This document shows positions 14,772 through 16,103 of a DNA stretch of 16,103 bases, one piece after another; within the stretch, counting starts at the first letter, position 1; the number at the start of each line of letters is the position of its first letter. Both the position numbers and the translations under genes were made by a program. The DNA comes from Chitinophagaceae bacterium UBA2793 (GTDB taxonomy: Bacteria > Bacteroidota > Bacteroidia > Chitinophagales > Chitinophagaceae). Location: assembly GCA_002352045.1 (NCBI GenBank), contig DEHT01000044.1, positions 81,585 through 97,687 on the forward strand. The letters run 5' to 3'. Below the pieces are notes generated by a model, which did not search any database, was not told the origin of the DNA, and was given only the letters and a program-made list of their open reading frames with translations.

Positions 14772-14923
14772 TTTATTTGGAGCCGGGCAGTTGTACTGCT
14801 ATTTAGCTTCATTGGCGTCGCACTCTTCAACTTCAGATATTCATTCAGCATAGCTCTTAACAATATCAATTTTAAAATACACCTGGTTCTTCAATCGAAG
14901 AGCCGGGTATAAAATAATTAAAG
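14772..14923 (+). promoter_or_regulatory. rpsB-tsf spacer with tsf leader hairpin
   Basis: ACCTGGTTCTTC (14881-14892) pairs with GAAGAGCCGGGT (14897-14908) over twelve base pairs, with two G-T wobbles and an AATC loop, 15 bases before the tsf ATG. No T-run follows, so it is a leader or processing stem, not a terminator. Upstream, GCAG-TTGTA-CTGC (about 14785-14797) is a smaller hairpin, and AGCCGGG occurs in both. The rest of the spacer is non-coding. Confidence 0.5.
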
Positions 14924-15748
14924 ATGAGTGCAACAATAACCGCAGCAGACATCAACAAACTTCGCCAGGCAACTGGTGCAGGTATGATGGATTGCCGCAA
15001 AGCATTAACAGAAAGTAATGGCGATTTTGAAGCAGCAATTGATTGGTTGCGTAAACAAGGGCAAAAAGTAGCCGCCAAACGCAGCGACCGTGAAGCCAAA
15101 GAAGGTGTTGTAATTGCAAAAACTACAGCCGACAATAAAGCCGGTATTGTTCTGTGCATTAGCTGCGAAACAGATTTCGTAAGTAAAAATGCTGAGTTCG
15201 TAGCATTTGCCCAGGGAATTGCCGATGCAGCAGTAGCCAACAATGTAAAATCTGTAGAAGAATTAAATAATGTAGAAATCAATGGAGCCAAAGTGGCAGA
15301 CCTTATCAATGATAAGCTGGCTGCTATTGGCGAAAAAATTGAAATCTCTAAATTCGAAAGAGTAGAAGCTCCTTTTGTAAGCAGTTATATACACGGTGCA
15401 AACCGTATGGGTGTGTTGGTGGGCTTAACCAAAGAATCTGAAGAAGCAGGAAAAGACGTAGCTATGCAAATAGCAGCTATGAATCCCTTAGGTGTTGACG
15501 AAAGCACTATCCCTTCCGAAACAATCGAAAGAGAAAAAGCAATTGCAATTGAACAAGTAAAAGCAGAAGGCAAACCTGCTGAAATGGCTGAAAAAATTGC
15601 AATGGGTAAACTAAATAAATTCTTTAAAGAAAACACTTTGCTTGCCCAGGCTTTTGTAAAAGACGCCAACAAATCGGTGGCTGATTATTTAAAATCAATT
15701 GATGCCGATTTAAAGGTTACAGAATTTAAAAGAGTAGCATTAGGTTAA
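14924..15748 (+). CDS. tsf: Translation elongation factor Ts
   Basis: This is the 274-residue guanine-nucleotide exchange factor that releases GDP from EF-Tu. The N-terminal UBA-like domain (about 7-45) has INKLRQATGAGMMDCRKAL. The core carries the essential TDFVSKN motif (83-89) that inserts into EF-Tu, preceded by ISCE. A second core repeat begins near SYIHGANRMGVLVGL (about 154), and the C-terminus has KFFKENTLLAQAFVKD followed by SVADYLK. Length is typical of bacterial EF-Ts. It is the last gene of the translation cluster and is followed by a strong terminator 24 bases after its stop. The leader hairpin may tune its expression separately from rpsB. Confidence 0.98.
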   Translation: MSATITAADINKLRQATGAGMMDCRKALTESNGDFEAAIDWLRKQGQKVAAKRSDREAKEGVVIAKTTADNKAGIVLCISCETDFVSKNAEFVAFAQGIADAAVANNVKSVEELNNVEINGAKVADLINDKLAAIGEKIEISKFERVEAPFVSSYIHGANRMGVLVGLTKESEEAGKDVAMQIAAMNPLGVDESTIPSETIEREKAIAIEQVKAEGKPAEMAEKIAMGKLNKFFKENTLLAQAFVKDANKSVADYLKSIDADLKVTEFKRVALG

Positions 15749-15772
15749 TATTTTAGCCTACTCAAAATAGTA

Positions 15773-15807
15773 AAGCGTCCCGAAATTATTCGGGACGCTT
15801 TTTTTTT
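15773..15807 (+). terminator. Strong intrinsic terminator of the rplM-tsf cluster
   Basis: AAGCGTCCCG (15773-15782) pairs perfectly with CGGGACGCTT (15791-15800); AA/TT pairs extend the stem inward to 12 bp, and a run of nine T (15799-15807) follows. On the minus strand only a weak T-rich stretch follows, so it may also help the convergent guaC but mainly serves tsf. Confidence 0.93.
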
Positions 15808-15842
15808 GCCCAATGTTGAGCATTCAATTCAAAATATAAATT

Positions 15843-16103
15843 TTATTCTTTGAACCATTCGTTGTGCTGCTCCTGCACTCGTATAAAAGTGGTTCGCTTA
15901 GTCAGCTCTTTTAGTTCCTTCGCACCTACATAAGTACAGGCAGAACGAAGCCCGCCTAAAATATCCAACAACGTATCATCTACAGCACCCCGATAAGAAA
16001 TTTGTGTGGTTTTACCTTCCGATGCCCGATAATCGGCCACTCCGCCACTGTATTTATTCATAGCCGTTTCCGAACTCATGCCATAAAACAGTTTGTATTT
16101 TTT
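15843..16103 (-). CDS. guaC: GMP reductase, C-terminal part (cut by the window edge)
   Basis: The last 86 residues of an IMP dehydrogenase/GMP reductase family barrel are present; the frame stays open to the right edge. The sequence KLFYGMSSETAMNKY, VADYRASEGKT, DILGGLRSACTYVGA, LKELTKRTTF and IRVQEQ closely follows the C-terminal segment of GuaC rather than that of GuaB, which lacks RTTFIRVQEQ-type endings. GuaC reductively deaminates GMP to IMP with NADPH in purine salvage. YGMSS is the conserved loop near the phosphate site, and GGLRSACTYVGA is the terminal helix region. The catalytic Cys would lie outside the window. The gene converges on tsf. Confidence 0.93.
   Translation of the reverse strand, partial: KKYKLFYGMSSETAMNKYSGGVADYRASEGKTTQISYRGAVDDTLLDILGGLRSACTYVGAKELKELTKRTTFIRVQEQHNEWFKE

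Noticed and set aside
14621..14869. Minus-strand frame over the rpsB tail and spacer (INYQLFTINSSLL)
   Set aside because: The peptide is the translation of the tandem repeat, a common artefact of such repeats.
1..16103. CRISPR array, tRNA/rRNA genes, insertion sequence or prophage
   Set aside because: No regularly spaced repeats, no tRNA-like cloverleaf, and no transposase, integrase or phage genes were seen.

Overview
The window looks like chromosomal DNA of a Bacteroidota member, most likely Chitinophagaceae-like. The pointers are the AT-rich sequence, the near absence of Shine-Dalgarno motifs before A-rich start regions, a TTTG/N19/-7 type promoter before rplM, a secreted lamin-tail protein with a FlgD-like C-terminal domain, and the gene order rplM-rpsI-rpsB-tsf. 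This assignment comes from pattern recognition only; no search was run.

Left part (1-8247). A secreted class-C beta-lactamase-fold serine hydrolase (minus) is divergent from an Lrp/AsnC regulator (plus). Next come two minus-strand genes for exported proteins: a lipoprotein-type oligopeptidase B-like S9 peptidase with its own terminator, and upstream of it an 887-residue lamin-tail-domain surface protein. A divergent spacer containing a clear plus-strand intrinsic terminator leads into asd (aspartate-semialdehyde dehydrogenase), which has its own terminator.

Middle part (8248-12457). A lipoprotein YtcJ-like amidohydrolase (plus) converges, with a 4-bp stop overlap, on a compact four-gene minus-strand operon. 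In transcription order the operon encodes a small unrecognised protein with a C-terminal RPCPHQC motif, a protein with seven predicted membrane segments, a histidine kinase with one membrane anchor and no sensor domain, and a NarL/FixJ response regulator. The natural reading is a signalling module in which the 7TM protein, perhaps with the Cys-motif protein, supplies the input that the kinase lacks. This is the most interesting part of the window.

Right part (12458-16103). A 356-bp spacer holds a perfect 12-bp palindrome, a good Bacteroidota-type promoter and a leader hairpin. It is followed by the translation cluster rplM (L13), rpsI (S9), rpsB (S2) and tsf (EF-Ts), closed by a strong terminator. 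The spacers inside the cluster are decorated: an inverted pair of REP-like palindromes sits between rpsI and rpsB, and a 14-bp tandem repeat plus a 12-bp hairpin sits between rpsB and tsf. The window ends in the C-terminal part of a convergent guaC (GMP reductase) gene.
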